Below, piece after piece: positions 7,476 through 16,464 of a stretch of DNA of 64,000 nt. Made by a program: the position numbers and the translations under genes. The notes beneath the pieces were generated by a model, which saw only the letters and a list, made by a program, of their open reading frames with translations, did not search any database and had not been told where the DNA came from. Positions within the stretch are counted from its first letter, which is position 1; the number at the start of each line of letters is the position of its first letter. Source of the DNA: Kitasatospora sp. MAA4 (lineage in GTDB: Bacteria > Actinomycetota > Actinomycetes > Streptomycetales > Streptomycetaceae); assembly GCF_029893355.1 (NCBI RefSeq), contig NZ_JARZAI010000004.1, positions 62,001-126,000 on the forward strand, given 5' to 3'.

Positions 7476-8693
7476 ATGACATCGGCACGCGGCGCACGCA
7501 CGCGACGCACCTCGACACGTCGGGTACGCGCGACGGGACTTCTCCTGCTCGTCACCGCGCTCGGCGCCTCCGGGTGCAGCAGTGGCAGCCCCAGCGCCGC
7601 CGCCGGGTCGGGCAGCGTCAGGATCGGCCTGCTGGCCTCGCTCTCGGGGACGTACAAGGAGGTCGGCACCGACCTGCGGGACGGCTTCCAGCTCTATCTG
7701 GACAGCCACCAGGGCAAGCTCGGCGGCCACCCCGTCGACCTGGTGGTGGCCGACGAGGGCGACGGCGCGCCGACCGCGCTGCCCGCCGCGACCAAGCTGG
7801 TCAAGCAGGACAAGATCCTCGCGATGACCGGCATCGTCGGCGCCGGCTCGGTGGCCGCGGTGAGCCCGCTGCTCACCGAGAACAGGATCCCGCTGGTCAG
7901 CTCCAACGGCCGCCCGGTGGTCAAGGACGTCAGCCGCCAGTGGAGCACCAGCTTCATGTCCGACGACCCGGGCGCCGCGATCGCCCAGTACGTCCACGAC
8001 ACCGTCCAGGGACCGGTGTTCGCGATCGGACCGGACTACCAGGGCGGCTGGGACGAACTCCGGGGATTCACCGACGCGTTCACCAAGGCCGGCGGCCAAC
8101 TCGCCAACCCCGGCGGCAAGACGCTCTTCACCCCGTTCCCGCAGACCAACGACTTCACGCCGTACCTCACGCAGATCAAGAACTCGCACGCCAAGGCGGT
8201 GTACTGCTTCTACGCGGGCGGCGCGGCAGTCGACTTCGTCAAGCAGTACGCGCAGTCGGACGTGGCCGGCATCCCGCTCTACGCGGCCGGCTTCCTCACC
8301 GAGGGCGGCGTGCTCAACGCCCAGGGCGACGCGGCCAAGGGCATCCAGTCGGTGCTCAACTACGCGCCCGACCTGGACAACGCCACCAACCGCAGCTTCG
8401 TCTCGGCCTGGCAGGCCAAGCACTCCGGCCCGCCGACCACCTACGCGATGGCCTCCTACGACGCGGCCGCCGTGCTGGACCAGGCGATCGCCGCGGCCGG
8501 AAAGAACCTCACCCCCGAGACACTCAACACCGCGATCGGCGGCCTCGGCCAGATCGACAGCCCGCGCGGCACCTGGGAGTTCGGCAAGAACACGCACTCC
8601 CCGGTGCAGAAGTGGTACCTGCGCCAGGTCAAGAGCGACGGCCGGGCACTGTCCAACCTGACCGTCCAGGACCTGGCCACCCTCGGCAACTGA
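7476..8693 (+). CDS. ABC importer substrate-binding lipoprotein, branched-chain amino acid (LIVBP) type
   Basis: A 405-residue type-I periplasmic-binding-fold protein. The N-terminus is arginine-rich, followed by LLLLVTALGASGC; the lipobox cysteine is about residue 34, so the protein is lipid-anchored outside the membrane. The mature part opens VRIGLLASLSGTYKEVGTDL with the leucine-binding-protein pattern, and later has IAQYVHDTVQGPVFAIGPDYQGG. The family binds branched-chain amino acids, but also amides, urea or aromatic acids; the ligand is not readable. ATG 7476 is preceded by GGAG. It is the first transport gene of a five-gene Liv operon downstream of the conservon pair. Confidence 0.9.
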   Translation: MTSARGARTRRTSTRRVRATGLLLLVTALGASGCSSGSPSAAAGSGSVRIGLLASLSGTYKEVGTDLRDGFQLYLDSHQGKLGGHPVDLVVADEGDGAPTALPAATKLVKQDKILAMTGIVGAGSVAAVSPLLTENRIPLVSSNGRPVVKDVSRQWSTSFMSDDPGAAIAQYVHDTVQGPVFAIGPDYQGGWDELRGFTDAFTKAGGQLANPGGKTLFTPFPQTNDFTPYLTQIKNSHAKAVYCFYAGGAAVDFVKQYAQSDVAGIPLYAAGFLTEGGVLNAQGDAAKGIQSVLNYAPDLDNATNRSFVSAWQAKHSGPPTTYAMASYDAAAVLDQAIAAAGKNLTPETLNTAIGGLGQIDSPRGTWEFGKNTHSPVQKWYLRQVKSDGRALSNLTVQDLATLGN

Positions 8694-8715
8694 AAGCGAC
8701 CGGAGACCAGCCACC

Positions 8716-9582
8716 GTGGGCCTGATCGACGCCAACCTGGTGCCCGCCGTCGACGGGGTGGCCTTCGGGCTGCTGCTCTTCGTCGCGGCGGCCGGACTCA
8801 CGCTGGCCTTCGGGACCGGCGACGTGCTCAACCTCGCCCACGGCACGCTGTACACCGTGGGCGGGTACAGCGCGGCTGCGCTCTGCGACGGGACCTGGCG
8901 CGGGCTGCTGCTCGCCCTGGTCGCCGGCACGGCGGCCGCGGCGGTCGGCGGCGCGCTGCTGGCCGCGCTCACCGCGCCGCTGCGCCGACGCGGCCATCTC
9001 GCTCAGGCGCTGCTGACCTTCGGCCTCGCGCTGATCGGCGGCGACCTGCTGAGCAGCGCGGCGGGCGGCGGCGATCTGCCGGTGGCCTTCCCCGCCGCGC
9101 TGAACGGCAGCGTGCTGCTGGCCGGGCACCGGTTCCCCGTCCACCGGTTGGCGCTGATCGCGGTGGCCGCCGCGCTGGCCGGCGCCGGACAGCTGGTGCT
9201 GACCCGGACCCGGGCCGGCGCGCTGGTGCGGGCCACGGTGGACGATCCGCAGATGGTGTCCTGCCTGGGCACCGATCCGCGCCGGGTGCACGCGGGGGTG
9301 CTGGTCGCGGGCGGTGCGCTGGCGGGGCTGGCCGGGGTGCTCGGCGCGCCGGTGATCGGGCCCGGGCCCGGGAGCGCGGACACCGTGCTGCTGCTCTCGC
9401 TGGTCGTCGTGGTGCTCGGCGGCCTCGGCTCGGTCGGCGGCGCGCTGGTGGCGGCGGTGGCCGTCGGCGAGGTCCAGACGCTGGGCGTGGTGCTCGCGCC
9501 CGGCCTCGCCCCCTACCTGCTGTTCGCCGCGATGGCCGGCGCGCTCGTCCTGCGCAGCCGCACTCCGGGACGGCGCGCATGA
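8716..9582 (+). CDS. Branched-chain amino acid-type ABC permease (LivH-like)
   Basis: A 288-residue polytopic protein with about eight hydrophobic segments and the LivH signature GLTLAFGTGDVLNLAHGTLY near residue 30 and VVVVLGGLGSVGGALVAAV near 235. LivH-type permeases form the membrane channel with LivM. The GTG 8716 start lies 22 nt after the binding-protein stop, and the gene's own stop overlaps the next ATG by 4 bp (ATGA). Confidence 0.9.
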   Translation: MGLIDANLVPAVDGVAFGLLLFVAAAGLTLAFGTGDVLNLAHGTLYTVGGYSAAALCDGTWRGLLLALVAGTAAAAVGGALLAALTAPLRRRGHLAQALLTFGLALIGGDLLSSAAGGGDLPVAFPAALNGSVLLAGHRFPVHRLALIAVAAALAGAGQLVLTRTRAGALVRATVDDPQMVSCLGTDPRRVHAGVLVAGGALAGLAGVLGAPVIGPGPGSADTVLLLSLVVVVLGGLGSVGGALVAAVAVGEVQTLGVVLAPGLAPYLLFAAMAGALVLRSRTPGRRA

Positions 9583-10508
9583 GGGCGCAGCTGCTCACAG
9601 GTCTGGCCCTGACGGCGCTCGCGCTGTTCGCCGTCCCGGCCGTCCTTGCCGACGGGACGCTCGCCATGCTGGCCCCCGCCGCCGCGCTCGGCCTGCCCGC
9701 CGTCGGGGTGAGCGTGCTGACCGGGCGGGCCGGCCTGCCCACGCTCGGCCAGGGCGCACCGTTCGCCGTCGGCGCCTACGCGACCGCGCTGCTGGCCCGT
9801 GCCGGGCTGACGACGGGCCCGGCGCAGCTGGTCGCGGCGGCGCTGGCCGGGGCGCTGTTCGCGCTGGCCACCGGCCCGGTGGTGGTGCGGGCGCGGGGCG
9901 CCACCGCGTTGATGATCACCCTGGCGCTCGGCGAGCTGGTCGCCACGGCGGCGGGCCGGTGGACCTCGGTGACCGGCGGAACGGACGGCCTCGCGGGCAT
10001 CCCGCCGGTACAACTCTGGTGGGGTGGCTCACCGTTGACGGACGATACGGCGCTCTACCGATACCTGGTGGTGGTCACCGCGCTCGCGCTCGGCGTGACC
10101 GTCCTGGTGCTCGGCTCCCCGCTCGGGCTGCTGCTGGCCGGCAGCCGCGACCACGAGGAGCGGATGCGCGCCGCCGGCCACCGGGTCGGCGGCCACCTGC
10201 TCGCCGCCTACATCGGCGCGGGCGCGCTGGCCGGGCTCGGCGGCGCGCTGCTGGTGACCGAGCAGAGCTACGTCTCCCCCGCCGACGTCGGCTTCGGCAC
10301 CTCCTCGCTGGTGCTGCTCGCCGCGGTGCTCGGCGGCATCGGCTCGCCGCTGGGCGCGCTGGCGGGCACGGTTCTGGTGGTGGTCGTCCGCGACCAGCTG
10401 GCCGCGCACTGGCCGGGGCACGGACCGCTGCTGCTCGGAGCCCTCTTCGTCGCGGCCGTCTACCTGCTGCCGGACGGCATCACGAGCATCCGGCTGAGGC
10501 GCCCGTGA
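9579..10508 (+). CDS. Branched-chain amino acid-type ABC permease (LivM-like)
   Basis: A 309-residue polytopic protein with the LivM-type GLPTLGQGAPFAVGAYATAL motif near residue 50 and an LLAAVLGGIGSPLGALAG segment near 250. It is the second half of the permease heterodimer. The start overlaps the upstream stop (ATGA) and the stop overlaps the next start (GTGA), so subunit stoichiometry is probably set by coupled translation. Confidence 0.9.
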   Translation: MRAQLLTGLALTALALFAVPAVLADGTLAMLAPAAALGLPAVGVSVLTGRAGLPTLGQGAPFAVGAYATALLARAGLTTGPAQLVAAALAGALFALATGPVVVRARGATALMITLALGELVATAAGRWTSVTGGTDGLAGIPPVQLWWGGSPLTDDTALYRYLVVVTALALGVTVLVLGSPLGLLLAGSRDHEERMRAAGHRVGGHLLAAYIGAGALAGLGGALLVTEQSYVSPADVGFGTSSLVLLAAVLGGIGSPLGALAGTVLVVVVRDQLAAHWPGHGPLLLGALFVAAVYLLPDGITSIRLRRP

Positions 10509-11242
10509 GCCTGACTCTCAGCGAAGTCACCTGCCGCTACGGCCAGTTGACCGCCGTCGACCGAGTCGACCTCATGGTCCGCGACGGCGAGCGGCACGCC
10601 GTGATCGGCCCGAACGGCGCCGGCAAGTCCACCCTGCTGGCCCTGATCGCCGGCACCGTACGCCCCTCGACCGGCCGGGTCCTGCTGGACGGCCGCAACC
10701 TCGGCGCCACCGGGCCCGCCCGACGGGCCCGGGCCGGCATCGCCCGCACGTTCCAACAGCCCGCGGTCGCCGCCTCGTTGACCGCACTGGACAACGTGGC
10801 GCTGGCGGCCTGGCCGCGCGCCGACCTGCGCGGGTTCTGGCGGCCGAGCCGCTACCGCGCGCTGCGCGCCGGCGCGCTGGACTGGCTCGACCGGGTCGGC
10901 GCGGCCGATCTCGCCGACCGTCCGGCCGGCCAACTCTCGCACGGACAGCGGCGGTTGGTCGAGCTCGCGGCGGCGCTGGCGGGCCGGCCCCGACTGCTCC
11001 TGCTGGACGAGCCGGCAGCCGGGCTGACCGACACCGAGTCCGCCCGGCTGATCGCGGTGCTCGCCGGGCTCCCCGCCGAGGTGGCAGTGGTCCTGGTCGA
11101 GCACGACCTGGCCTTCGTCGGCGCGCTGGCCGGCCGGATCACGGTGCTGCACGAGGGCCGGGTCCTGGCGCACGGCACGCCCGCCGCCGTCGGCGCCGAC
11201 CCCCAGGTCCGGTCCGTCTACCTCGGCAGCCGGGAGCTGTGA
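10505..11242 (+). CDS. ABC transporter ATPase (LivG-like)
   Basis: A 245-residue nucleotide-binding domain: Walker A GPNGAGKST (about residue 35), the LivG-type RARAGIARTFQQPAVAASL Q-loop, signature QLSHGQRRLVELA, Walker B RLLLLDEPAAGL, and switch histidine in VLVEHDLAFV. It energises the importer. GTG start coupled to LivM. Confidence 0.93.
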   Translation: MSLTLSEVTCRYGQLTAVDRVDLMVRDGERHAVIGPNGAGKSTLLALIAGTVRPSTGRVLLDGRNLGATGPARRARAGIARTFQQPAVAASLTALDNVALAAWPRADLRGFWRPSRYRALRAGALDWLDRVGAADLADRPAGQLSHGQRRLVELAAALAGRPRLLLLDEPAAGLTDTESARLIAVLAGLPAEVAVVLVEHDLAFVGALAGRITVLHEGRVLAHGTPAAVGADPQVRSVYLGSREL

Positions 11243-11970
11243 CGATGCTGGAGATCCAGGGCCTCGGCGCCGGCTACGGCGGCGGCACGGTGCTGCACGG
11301 CATCGACCTCACCCTCCCCGAGGGCAGCATGCACGCCGTCCTCGGGCACAACGGCGCCGGCAAGACCACCCTGCTGCACACCGTCGCCGGACTGGTCCGC
11401 CCCTCCCGGGGCAGCGTCACGCTGGCCGGCCGCCGCCTCGACGGGCAGCCGCCGCACCGGATCGCGCAGGCCGGCGTGGGCCTGGTGCCGCAGGGACGGC
11501 GGGTCTTCGCCCGGCTCACCGTGGCCGAGCACCTGGCGCTGGCACACCGCCGCCCGCGCGGGCAGGCCGCGCCGTGGACCCCGCAGGCCGTCCTGCGGCT
11601 GCTGCCCCGGCTGGACGAGCGGCGCTCGCAGCTGGGCGGCCGGCTCTCCGGCGGCGAGCAGCAGATGCTCGCCCTGGCCCGGGCACTGCTCGGCCAGCCT
11701 CGGCTCCTGCTGCTGGACGAGCCGACCGAGGGCCTGGCGCCCGCCGTCGCCGACGAGGTCCTCGCGCTGACCCGCCGATTGGCCGACGACGGGCTGACCG
11801 TCCTGCTGGCCGCCCCGCAGCTGCGGACGGCCGCGGCGGTGGCCGAGCGGCTGACCGTCCTGACCGCGGGCCGCACCACCGCCACCCAGGACGGCGCCGC
11901 GGCCCGCACCGACCCCTCCCCGCTGCTCGCCGCACTCTCTTTCACCCCTGACCTGGAGGCCACCCCCTGA
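11239..11970 (+). CDS. ABC transporter ATPase (LivF-like)
   Basis: A 243-residue nucleotide-binding domain: Walker A GHNGAGKTT, LivF-type GVGLVPQGRRVFARLTVAEH, signature LSGGEQQMLALARALL, and Walker B RLLLLDEPTEGLAPAV. The switch position reads LLAAPQLRTA, where the usual histidine (VEQN/VEH-type) is missing; the family normally has VEQN here, so this is a modest deviation. GTG 11239 overlaps the LivG stop; ATG 11245 is an alternative. The stop overlaps the methyltransferase start (TGATG). Confidence 0.92.
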   Translation: MTMLEIQGLGAGYGGGTVLHGIDLTLPEGSMHAVLGHNGAGKTTLLHTVAGLVRPSRGSVTLAGRRLDGQPPHRIAQAGVGLVPQGRRVFARLTVAEHLALAHRRPRGQAAPWTPQAVLRLLPRLDERRSQLGGRLSGGEQQMLALARALLGQPRLLLLDEPTEGLAPAVADEVLALTRRLADDGLTVLLAAPQLRTAAAVAERLTVLTAGRTTATQDGAAARTDPSPLLAALSFTPDLEATP

Positions 11971-12785
11971 TGCCCGAGACCGCGTACGCCTTCGACAACC
12001 GAGCCGCCGACGCCGAGGTCCAACTCGCCGTCCTGGAAGCCTTCCTGGACCCGATCACCACCCGCCAGCTGGACGACCTGGGGCTGCCGCCCGGCGCCCG
12101 CTGCTGGGAGGTGGGCGCGGGCGGCGGTTCGATCGCCCGGCTGCTCGCCGAGCGGGTCGGCCCGCAGGGGCGGGTGATCGCCACCGACATCGACCCGGCC
12201 CGGTTCCACGGCGAGGCCGCCAATCTGGAGCTGCGCCGCCACGACGTGCGCCACGAGGAGCCGCCGGGCGAGGGCTTCGACCTGATCCACGCCCGCCTGG
12301 TCCTGCTGCACCTGCCCGAGCGGCACGAGGTACTGGCCACCCTGGCCGGCGCGCTGCGTCCGGGCGGTGTGCTGCTCGTCGAGGAGTTCGACCGCAGCCC
12401 GCTGCACGTGCTCTGCGACCTCGCCCCCGAGCAGCGGGAGCTCTTCGCCCGGGTGGTCGACGGCATCCTCGACGTGCTCGGCACGCTCGGCGCCGACCTG
12501 CACTGGGCGCACCGCGCGCCCGCCGCGATGACCGCGCTCGGCCTGCGCGAGGTGCACACCACCGTGCACGCCGAGAGCTGGACGGGCGAGGGCGGCGCCC
12601 GGCTGCACGAGATCAACTCCCGCCAGCTCCAGGACCGCCTGCTGGCGGCCGGCCTGACCCCGGACGAGCTGGCCCGGTTCCGCGAGCTGGTCCGCCGACC
12701 GGAGTTCAGCGCGCTCTCGTACTCCCTGGTGTCCACCTCGGCGCGGATGCCCGCGCGGGCGCAGGACGTGGCTACAGTGACCTGA
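11970..12785 (+). CDS. Class I SAM-dependent methyltransferase
   Basis: A 271-residue protein with the Rossmann SAM motif CWEVGAGGGSIARLLAERVG (about residue 45), acidic loop VIATDIDPARF, and a later FDLIHARLVLLHLPERHEV motif. The acceptor is unknown. The start overlaps the LivF stop by one base, so it is the last tightly coupled gene of the transporter operon. That suggests the imported compound may be methylated, or that the operon serves a small-molecule pathway rather than simple amino acid uptake; this is inference. Confidence 0.85.
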   Translation: MPETAYAFDNRAADAEVQLAVLEAFLDPITTRQLDDLGLPPGARCWEVGAGGGSIARLLAERVGPQGRVIATDIDPARFHGEAANLELRRHDVRHEEPPGEGFDLIHARLVLLHLPERHEVLATLAGALRPGGVLLVEEFDRSPLHVLCDLAPEQRELFARVVDGILDVLGTLGADLHWAHRAPAAMTALGLREVHTTVHAESWTGEGGARLHEINSRQLQDRLLAAGLTPDELARFRELVRRPEFSALSYSLVSTSARMPARAQDVATVT

Positions 12786-12817
12786 CGGATGATCAACTAC
12801 CGGAAGGGAACTCCCCC

Positions 12818-13561
12818 ATGACGGAACCGGCCCCGGCGCCGCTCGAACCACTGGACGAGGACTGGGAGCGGGCCCTGGCGGTCGTCGCCCATCCGGACGA
12901 CATGGAGTACGGCGCCGCGGCCGCCGTCGCGCACTGGACCTCGCAGGGCAAGACGGTCGTCTACGCGATGATCACCAGCGGCGAGGCCGGCATCGACTCG
13001 ATGGACCCGGCGCAGTGCCGCCCGGTGCGCGAGGCCGAGCAGATCAGGTCGGCCGCCCTGGTCGGAGTGGACACCGTCGAGTTCCTGGGCCACCCGGACG
13101 GCGTGCTGGAGTACGGACTGCCGCTGCGCCGCGACATCGCCCGGCTGGTACGCCGACACCGCCCTGACATCGTGATCACCTCCAACTTCCGCGACACCTA
13201 CGGCGGCACCTTCCCCAACCAGGCCGACCACATCGCGGCGGGCCGGGCCACCCTGGACGCGGTTCGCGACGCCGGCAACCGCTGGGTCTTCCCCGAGCTG
13301 ACGGCGGAGGGCCACCAGCCGTGGAACGGGGTGCGCCAGCTCTGGGCAGCGGGCTCCCCGGAGGGCCGGCACGCGGTGGACACCACCGACTTCTTCGACA
13401 CCGGGGTCGCCTCGCTCAAGGCGCACCAGGCCTACCTGGCCGGCCTCGGCGGGAGCATGGCGGACGCCGAGGGCTTCCTGGAGTCGATGGCCCGGGCCAC
13501 CGGCAGCCGGCTCGGGGTCCGCTTCGCGGCCTCCTTCGAGGTGCTCCCGCTGCACCTCTGA
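12818..13561 (+). CDS. PIG-L family (LmbE-like) deacetylase
   Basis: A 247-residue zinc hydrolase of the PIG-L/MshB/Mca superfamily. The metal motif VVAHPDDMEYGAAAAVAHW is at about residue 25, and TFPNQADHIAAGRATLDAV supplies the later histidine. Family members remove acetyl groups from N-acetylglucosaminyl groups or cleave mycothiol conjugates. GAAGGGA precedes ATG 12818. It follows the methyltransferase by 32 bp on the same strand and is probably co-transcribed. Confidence 0.87.
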   Translation: MTEPAPAPLEPLDEDWERALAVVAHPDDMEYGAAAAVAHWTSQGKTVVYAMITSGEAGIDSMDPAQCRPVREAEQIRSAALVGVDTVEFLGHPDGVLEYGLPLRRDIARLVRRHRPDIVITSNFRDTYGGTFPNQADHIAAGRATLDAVRDAGNRWVFPELTAEGHQPWNGVRQLWAAGSPEGRHAVDTTDFFDTGVASLKAHQAYLAGLGGSMADAEGFLESMARATGSRLGVRFAASFEVLPLHL

Positions 13562-13618
13562 ACAACTGCGGCAGGCCCGGCAACGACCGTGACCTGCGTC
13601 TCACGCCGCCCGGACACA

Positions 13619-13646
13619 CTTGCTATGCAACTCGTTGCATAGCAAG
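13619..13646. promoter_or_regulatory. PadR operator palindrome
   Basis: Two perfect 13-base arms, CTTGCTATGCAAC and GTTGCATAGCAAG, are separated by TC. The site ends 8 bp before the PadR start codon. TATGCAAC/GTTGCATA half-sites are typical of actinobacterial PadR regulators, so autoregulation is likely. Confidence 0.8.
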
Positions 13647-13654
13647 CTGGGGCC

Positions 13655-14197
13655 ATGGCGCTTGAGTACGCGATCCTCGTCTCCCTGCTGGAGCAGCCCG
13701 GTTCCGGCTACGAGCTGGCCCGGCGCTTCGACCGCTCCATCGGGCGCTTCTGGACCGCCACCCACCAGCAGATCTACCGCGTGCTGGGCCGGATGGAGGC
13801 CGACGGCTGGCTGGCCGTCGAGCTGACCGCGCAGAGCGCCAGGCCGGACAAGAAGATCTACTCGGCCGCCGAGCCCGGCCGCGCCGCGCTCGCCGCCTGG
13901 CTGCGCGAGCCCGTCCAGCCCGAGTCGGTCCGCCACGAGATGGCGGTCCGGATCCGCGCCGCCGCCTTCGACGACCCGGCCGCGCTGATCCCCGAGGTGG
14001 AGCGCCACCGCACCGCCCACGCCGAGCTGCTCGACCGCTATCTCGCGGGCGAGCAGCGGGACTTCCCCGACCTCGAATCCCTCGACGTCCAGCAGCAGCT
14101 CCAGCACGTGGTGCTGCGCGGCGGCATCGAGTACGAGCGGATGACGCTGGCCTGGCTGGACGACGTCCTGGTCACCCTGCACAGACTCAGCCACTGA
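13655..14197 (+). CDS. PadR-family transcriptional regulator
   Basis: A 180-residue regulator with the PadR winged helix at the N-terminus (ALEYAILVSLLEQPGSGYEL, then FWTATHQQIYRVLGRMEADG) and an all-helical C-terminal dimerisation domain. It binds DNA as a dimer. The palindrome just upstream is its expected operator. It is followed by an acyl-CoA dehydrogenase gene 51 bp downstream on the same strand, which is probably its target and co-transcribed. Confidence 0.92.
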   Translation: MALEYAILVSLLEQPGSGYELARRFDRSIGRFWTATHQQIYRVLGRMEADGWLAVELTAQSARPDKKIYSAAEPGRAALAAWLREPVQPESVRHEMAVRIRAAAFDDPAALIPEVERHRTAHAELLDRYLAGEQRDFPDLESLDVQQQLQHVVLRGGIEYERMTLAWLDDVLVTLHRLSH

Positions 14198-14248
14198 ACT
14201 CTCTCCCCACCTCAGGCAACTGACCCTCACTCCACACACCTTGGACTC

Positions 14249-15973
14249 ATGATGGCCGAATCCCTGCTGTTCAACCCCCGGACCTACGACCCCGCGCAGT
14301 TCGACGAGCCGACCCGCCGTCTGCTGCGGGCCACCGTCGACTGGTTCGAGTCGCGCGGCAAGAAGGCGCTGATCGACTCCTACATCGACCGGTCCTGGTA
14401 CGGCGACTTCCTCGAATTCGCCGCCAAGGAAGGCCTGTTCGCGGCCTTCCTGACCCCGGCCGAGCAGGCCGGCGGCGACGCCGCCAAGCGCTGGGACACC
14501 TCTCGCAACGCCGCACTGAACGAGATCCTCGGCTTCTACGGCCTGGGCTACTGGTACACCTGGCAGGTCACCATCCTGGGTCTCGGTCCGGTCTGGCAGA
14601 GCGAGAACGAGGCCCTGCGGGCCCGCGCCGCCCAGCTCCTGACGGAGGGTCACGTGATGGCCTTCGGTCTGTCCGAGCGCACCCACGGCGCCGACATCTA
14701 CTCGACCGACCTGATCCTCACCCCGGACGGCGAGGGCGGCTTCCGCGCCAACGGCTCCAAGTACTACATCGGCAACGGCAACGTGGCCGGCCTGGTCTCG
14801 GTCTTCGGCCGCCGCTCCGACGTCGAGGGCCCCGAGGGCTACGTCTTCTTCGCCGCGGACAGCCGGCACCCGGCCTACCACCTGGTCAAGAACGTGGTGA
14901 ACTCGCAGATGTACGTCAGCGAGTTCCGCCTGGAGGACTACCCGGTCACCGCCGAGGACGTGCTGCACACCGGCAAGGCCGCCTTCGACGCCGCCCTGAA
15001 CACCGTCAACGTCGGCAAGTTCAACCTGTGCACCGCCTCGGTCGGCATCTGCGAGCACGCGATGTACGAGGCTGTCACGCACGCCCACAACCGCGTGCTG
15101 TACGGCAAGAAGGTCACCGACTTCCCGCACGTGCGCCGGGAGTTGACCGACGCCTACGCCCGCCTGAACGCGATGAAGCTGTTCAGCGACCGCGCCGTGG
15201 ACTACTTCCGTACCGCCTCCCCCGAGGACCGCCGCTACCTGCTCTTCAACCCGATGACCAAGATGAAGGTCACCACCGAGGGCGAGAAGGTCATCGACCT
15301 GATGTGGGACGTCATCGCGGCCAAGGGCTTCGAGGCGGACACCTACTTCGACAAGGCCGCGCGCGACATCCGCGGCCTGCCGAAGCTGGAGGGCACCGTC
15401 CACGTCAACCTGGCGCTGATCCTCAAGTTCATGGGCAACTACCTGTTCGCGCCCGCCGAGTACCCGGCGGTGCCGACCCGCACCGACGCCGCGGACGACG
15501 CGTTCCTCTTCCAGCAGGGACCGGCCCAGGGCCTGGGCGCGATCCGCTTCCACGACTGGCGCACCGCGTACGACGCGCACGCCGGGGTGGCGAACGTGGC
15601 GCGCTTCCGCGAGCAGGCCGACGGCCTGTGCGCGCTGCTGCTCGCGCACGCCCCCGACCAGGCGCAGCAGCAGGACCTGGACTTCCTGCTGGAGATCGGC
15701 CAGCTCTTCGCGCTGGTCGTCTACGGCCAGCTGATCCTGGAGCAGGCCGAGCTGGTCGGCCTGGACGGCGACCTGCTGGACGGCATCTTCGACGTGCTGG
15801 TCCGGGACTTCTCGGCGCACGCCACCGAGCTGCACGGCAAGGCCTCCGCGACCGAGGAGCAGGCTGCCTGGGCGCTGGCCCACGTCCGCCGCCCGGTCGC
15901 CGACGCCGAGCGCGCCGAGCGGCTCTGGGAGCAGGTCGCGGCGCTCTCCGGCGCGTACGAGATGCAGCCGTAA
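14249..15973 (+). CDS. Acyl-CoA dehydrogenase-like flavoprotein
   Basis: A 574-residue protein, longer than typical acyl-CoA dehydrogenases (about 380). Residues 1-400 carry the fold: FGLSERTHGADIYSTDLIL in place of the LTEPxxGSD flavin loop, GFRANGSKYYIGNGNVAGLV, and a helical C-terminal domain with HAHNRVLYGKKVTDFPHVR. About 150 extra helical residues follow. It should oxidise an acyl-CoA using FAD and pass electrons to ETF. It sits directly behind padR and ends 19 bp before a strong terminator. ATG 14252 is an alternative start. Confidence 0.85.
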   Translation: MMAESLLFNPRTYDPAQFDEPTRRLLRATVDWFESRGKKALIDSYIDRSWYGDFLEFAAKEGLFAAFLTPAEQAGGDAAKRWDTSRNAALNEILGFYGLGYWYTWQVTILGLGPVWQSENEALRARAAQLLTEGHVMAFGLSERTHGADIYSTDLILTPDGEGGFRANGSKYYIGNGNVAGLVSVFGRRSDVEGPEGYVFFAADSRHPAYHLVKNVVNSQMYVSEFRLEDYPVTAEDVLHTGKAAFDAALNTVNVGKFNLCTASVGICEHAMYEAVTHAHNRVLYGKKVTDFPHVRRELTDAYARLNAMKLFSDRAVDYFRTASPEDRRYLLFNPMTKMKVTTEGEKVIDLMWDVIAAKGFEADTYFDKAARDIRGLPKLEGTVHVNLALILKFMGNYLFAPAEYPAVPTRTDAADDAFLFQQGPAQGLGAIRFHDWRTAYDAHAGVANVARFREQADGLCALLLAHAPDQAQQQDLDFLLEIGQLFALVVYGQLILEQAELVGLDGDLLDGIFDVLVRDFSAHATELHGKASATEEQAAWALAHVRRPVADAERAERLWEQVAALSGAYEMQP

Positions 15974-15991
15974 GCCCCGCTGGACACCGCG

Positions 15992-16032
15992 CCGCTGCGG
16001 ACCGCGAACCAGATGGTCACGGTCCGCAGCGG
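15992..16032. terminator. Bidirectional terminator hairpin
   Basis: Perfect 13-bp arms at 15992-16004 and 16020-16032 flank a 15-nt loop that itself contains ACCA/TGGT. It lies between the convergent acyl-CoA dehydrogenase gene (+) and the small membrane protein gene (-). Confidence 0.8.
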
Positions 16033-16036
16033 GCTT

Positions 16037-16336
16037 TCAGCTCTGCGTCACACGACGGTGGCGTCCCCTGGCGGGGCGTTCCTCCAGCATCCTGGCGGCC
16101 AGCGCGATCATCGCGACCACGGTGATGGCCCAGAAGCCCGCGAAGATCGCCACCACCCACTCGGTCTCGATCTGCGGGGCGCACAGTCCAAGCCCCAGCG
16201 AGGCCGCGACCAGGACGAACACCGTGTGGATCCTGATCTCGTAGAGCGCCGTCAGCGCCCGGCGCGCCATCCCGGGCTCTCGGGGAGCTTCGACCGCCGG
16301 CGGCCCCGCGGGCCCGGCATCGTTCATGGGTTCCAT
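16037..16336 (-). CDS. Small membrane protein, two TM segments
   Basis: A 99-residue protein with a Pro/Ala-rich N-terminus and two hydrophobic segments, roughly residues 36-53 (IHTVFVLVAASLGLGLCAP) and 60-82 (WVVAIFAGFWAITVVAMIAL), ending in a basic tail RGRHRRVTQS. I recognise no domain. ATG 16336 is chosen because a perfect AGGAGG precedes it; a second ATG lies 9 nt downstream. It is divergent from the ferredoxin reductase gene and convergent with the acyl-CoA dehydrogenase gene. Confidence 0.75.
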   Translation of the reverse strand: MEPMNDAGPAGPPAVEAPREPGMARRALTALYEIRIHTVFVLVAASLGLGLCAPQIETEWVVAIFAGFWAITVVAMIALAARMLEERPARGRHRRVTQS

Positions 16337-16464
16337 CGCCGCCTCCTTGAGAAGCTTCGCCGCGCCCGCGCGGCCGGGGTCCTTCCATCTTCCGCCCGCC
16401 GCGCCCAGGCCGCTCGATTCGGCCTCCCCCAGCCGTCCCCCGCGTGGCGGTTGGCACCCGCCGT

